Shown here: one piece after another, positions 13,776 through 14,092 of the stretch | Position numbering within the stretch: the stretch's first letter is position 1 | How the letters are laid out: every line of letters begins with the position of its first letter | Origin: an uncultured Myxococcales bacterium | GTDB lineage: Bacteria > Myxococcota_A > UBA9042 | DNA: 14,092 bases | Direction: 5' to 3' | Assembly (NCBI GenBank): GCA_937915965.1 | Contig: CALGHC010000683.1 | Span: 1-14,092, forward strand | The notes under the pieces: model-generated | Told to the model about the DNA's origin: nothing | The model's database searches: none | Seen by the model: the letters and a program-made list of their open reading frames with translations, nothing else | Made by a program: the position numbers and the translations under genes

Positions 13776-13913
13776 GGCGGCTCCGGGGCGGGATGGCGAG
13801 CCGGCCGACGAACAGCCTGCGCTGCCCAGCGCGGGGGGCGATACGATAGCGTGGAGGGGCGCCGGCGGCCAGGGCTGAGCTCCGGCGCGGTGCGGCGCCG
13901 CCGTTCGATCTCG

Positions 13914-13942
13914 AATTCACGGGCATTGTGCTTTCATGTCAA
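13914..13942 (-). promoter_or_regulatory. Candidate glgB promoter with perfect -35 box
   Basis: On the minus strand a perfect TTGACA (13942-13937) is followed after 17 bases by TGAATT (13919-13914), a poor -10 that matches only three consensus positions. The leader to glgB would be about 130 bases. A perfect -35 is unlikely by chance in such GC-rich DNA, while the weak -10 suggests that an activator or another sigma factor may be needed. Confidence 0.4.
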
Positions 13943-14007
13943 TGCAGTGGGCGACAGCCGGCGGCGGCGGCGTTGAACAGGACCCGGACATCGGCTAGCT
14001 TCCGGCG

Positions 14008-14032
14008 CCCGGCCCCGGCCCGGCCCCGACCC
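14008..14032 (-). other. G-quadruplex motif
   Basis: The minus strand carries five G-runs of 3, 4, 3, 4 and 3 bases, each separated by exactly two bases. This fits the standard intramolecular quadruplex pattern with very short loops. It lies about 235 bases upstream of glgB. Formation in the cell and any effect on transcription are unknown. Confidence 0.5.
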
Positions 14033-14092
14033 GGACCACGCGCCGACCCTCGGGATGCCACCCGCACGCGGGGGGGGCTGCCGCGGAATCCG

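Larger units (their letters stand above)
13776..14092. other. Gene-free region upstream of glgB
   Basis: No ORF with a ribosome site was found in these 317 bases. It contains the glgB ribosome site, a TATCGT box at about 13843 that is close enough to the gene to be a proximal -10 but lacks a good -35, the perfect TTGACA at 13942-13937, a GCGGCGCCGC palindrome at 13892-13901, a G-run motif and a run of eight G on the plus strand near 14071. A gene may begin or end just beyond the edge. Confidence 0.6.

Noticed and set aside
12066..13976. Long plus-strand reading frame of 636 codons
   Set aside because: It is antisense to glgB, whose catalytic motifs are complete, and its composition is that of a shadow frame.
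1..14092. Horizontal transfer or mobile-element boundary
   Set aside because: No transposase, integrase, tRNA gene, terminal inverted repeats or clear compositional break was seen; the genes are co-directional with uniform GC-rich codon use.

Overview
The window reads as a chromosomal segment of a high-GC Gram-negative bacterium. Long lipoproteins with Dickkopf-like cysteine repeats, many exported proteins with little similarity to common families, an outer-membrane-barrel-like protein and very high third-position GC all point to the Myxococcota or a close relative; this is inferred from style, not from a marker gene. All eight genes I can support lie on the minus strand, so transcription runs from the right end to the left end. 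No RNA gene, transposase, integrase or CRISPR array was seen.

From right to left: (1) 13776-14092 is a gene-free leader with a perfect TTGACA box and a G-run motif. (2) 9940-13775 is a two-gene alpha-glucan unit: glgB, then a GH13 debranching enzyme whose start overlaps the glgB stop (ATGA). Together they add and remove alpha-1,6 branches of storage glucan. (3) 6283-9809 holds two tandem, distantly related paralogues. Each has an export signal ending in a lipobox cysteine followed by a complete NACHT-type P-loop NTPase core. Neither has an added effector domain or repeat-type sensor domain. All ten cysteines of each mature protein are conserved in the other, with nearly constant spacing. (4) 442-6041 is an export cluster: a barrel-like outer-membrane protein, a lipoprotein that overlaps it by ATGA, and a large lipoprotein with cysteine repeats and an alpha/beta-hydrolase domain. 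(5) 1-200 is the 5' end of a membrane transporter gene that leaves the window.

The most interesting content is the lipoprotein-NACHT pair. NACHT/STAND ATPases are known as cytoplasmic, ATP-driven signalling proteins, including bacterial anti-phage NACHT proteins. Here the same fold appears to be sent across the inner membrane and tethered by lipid, and the conserved cysteines fit an oxidising compartment. I know of no described system of this form. Its activity, nucleotide source and partners cannot be read from the DNA. The neighbouring exported proteins make a surface or periplasmic role plausible but unproven.

The DNA also carries short repeats that look changeable: a 144-bp nonamer array inside the leader of one NACHT lipoprotein, a perfect 19-bp duplication over that gene's stop codon, and a hexamer array near the end of the debranching enzyme gene.
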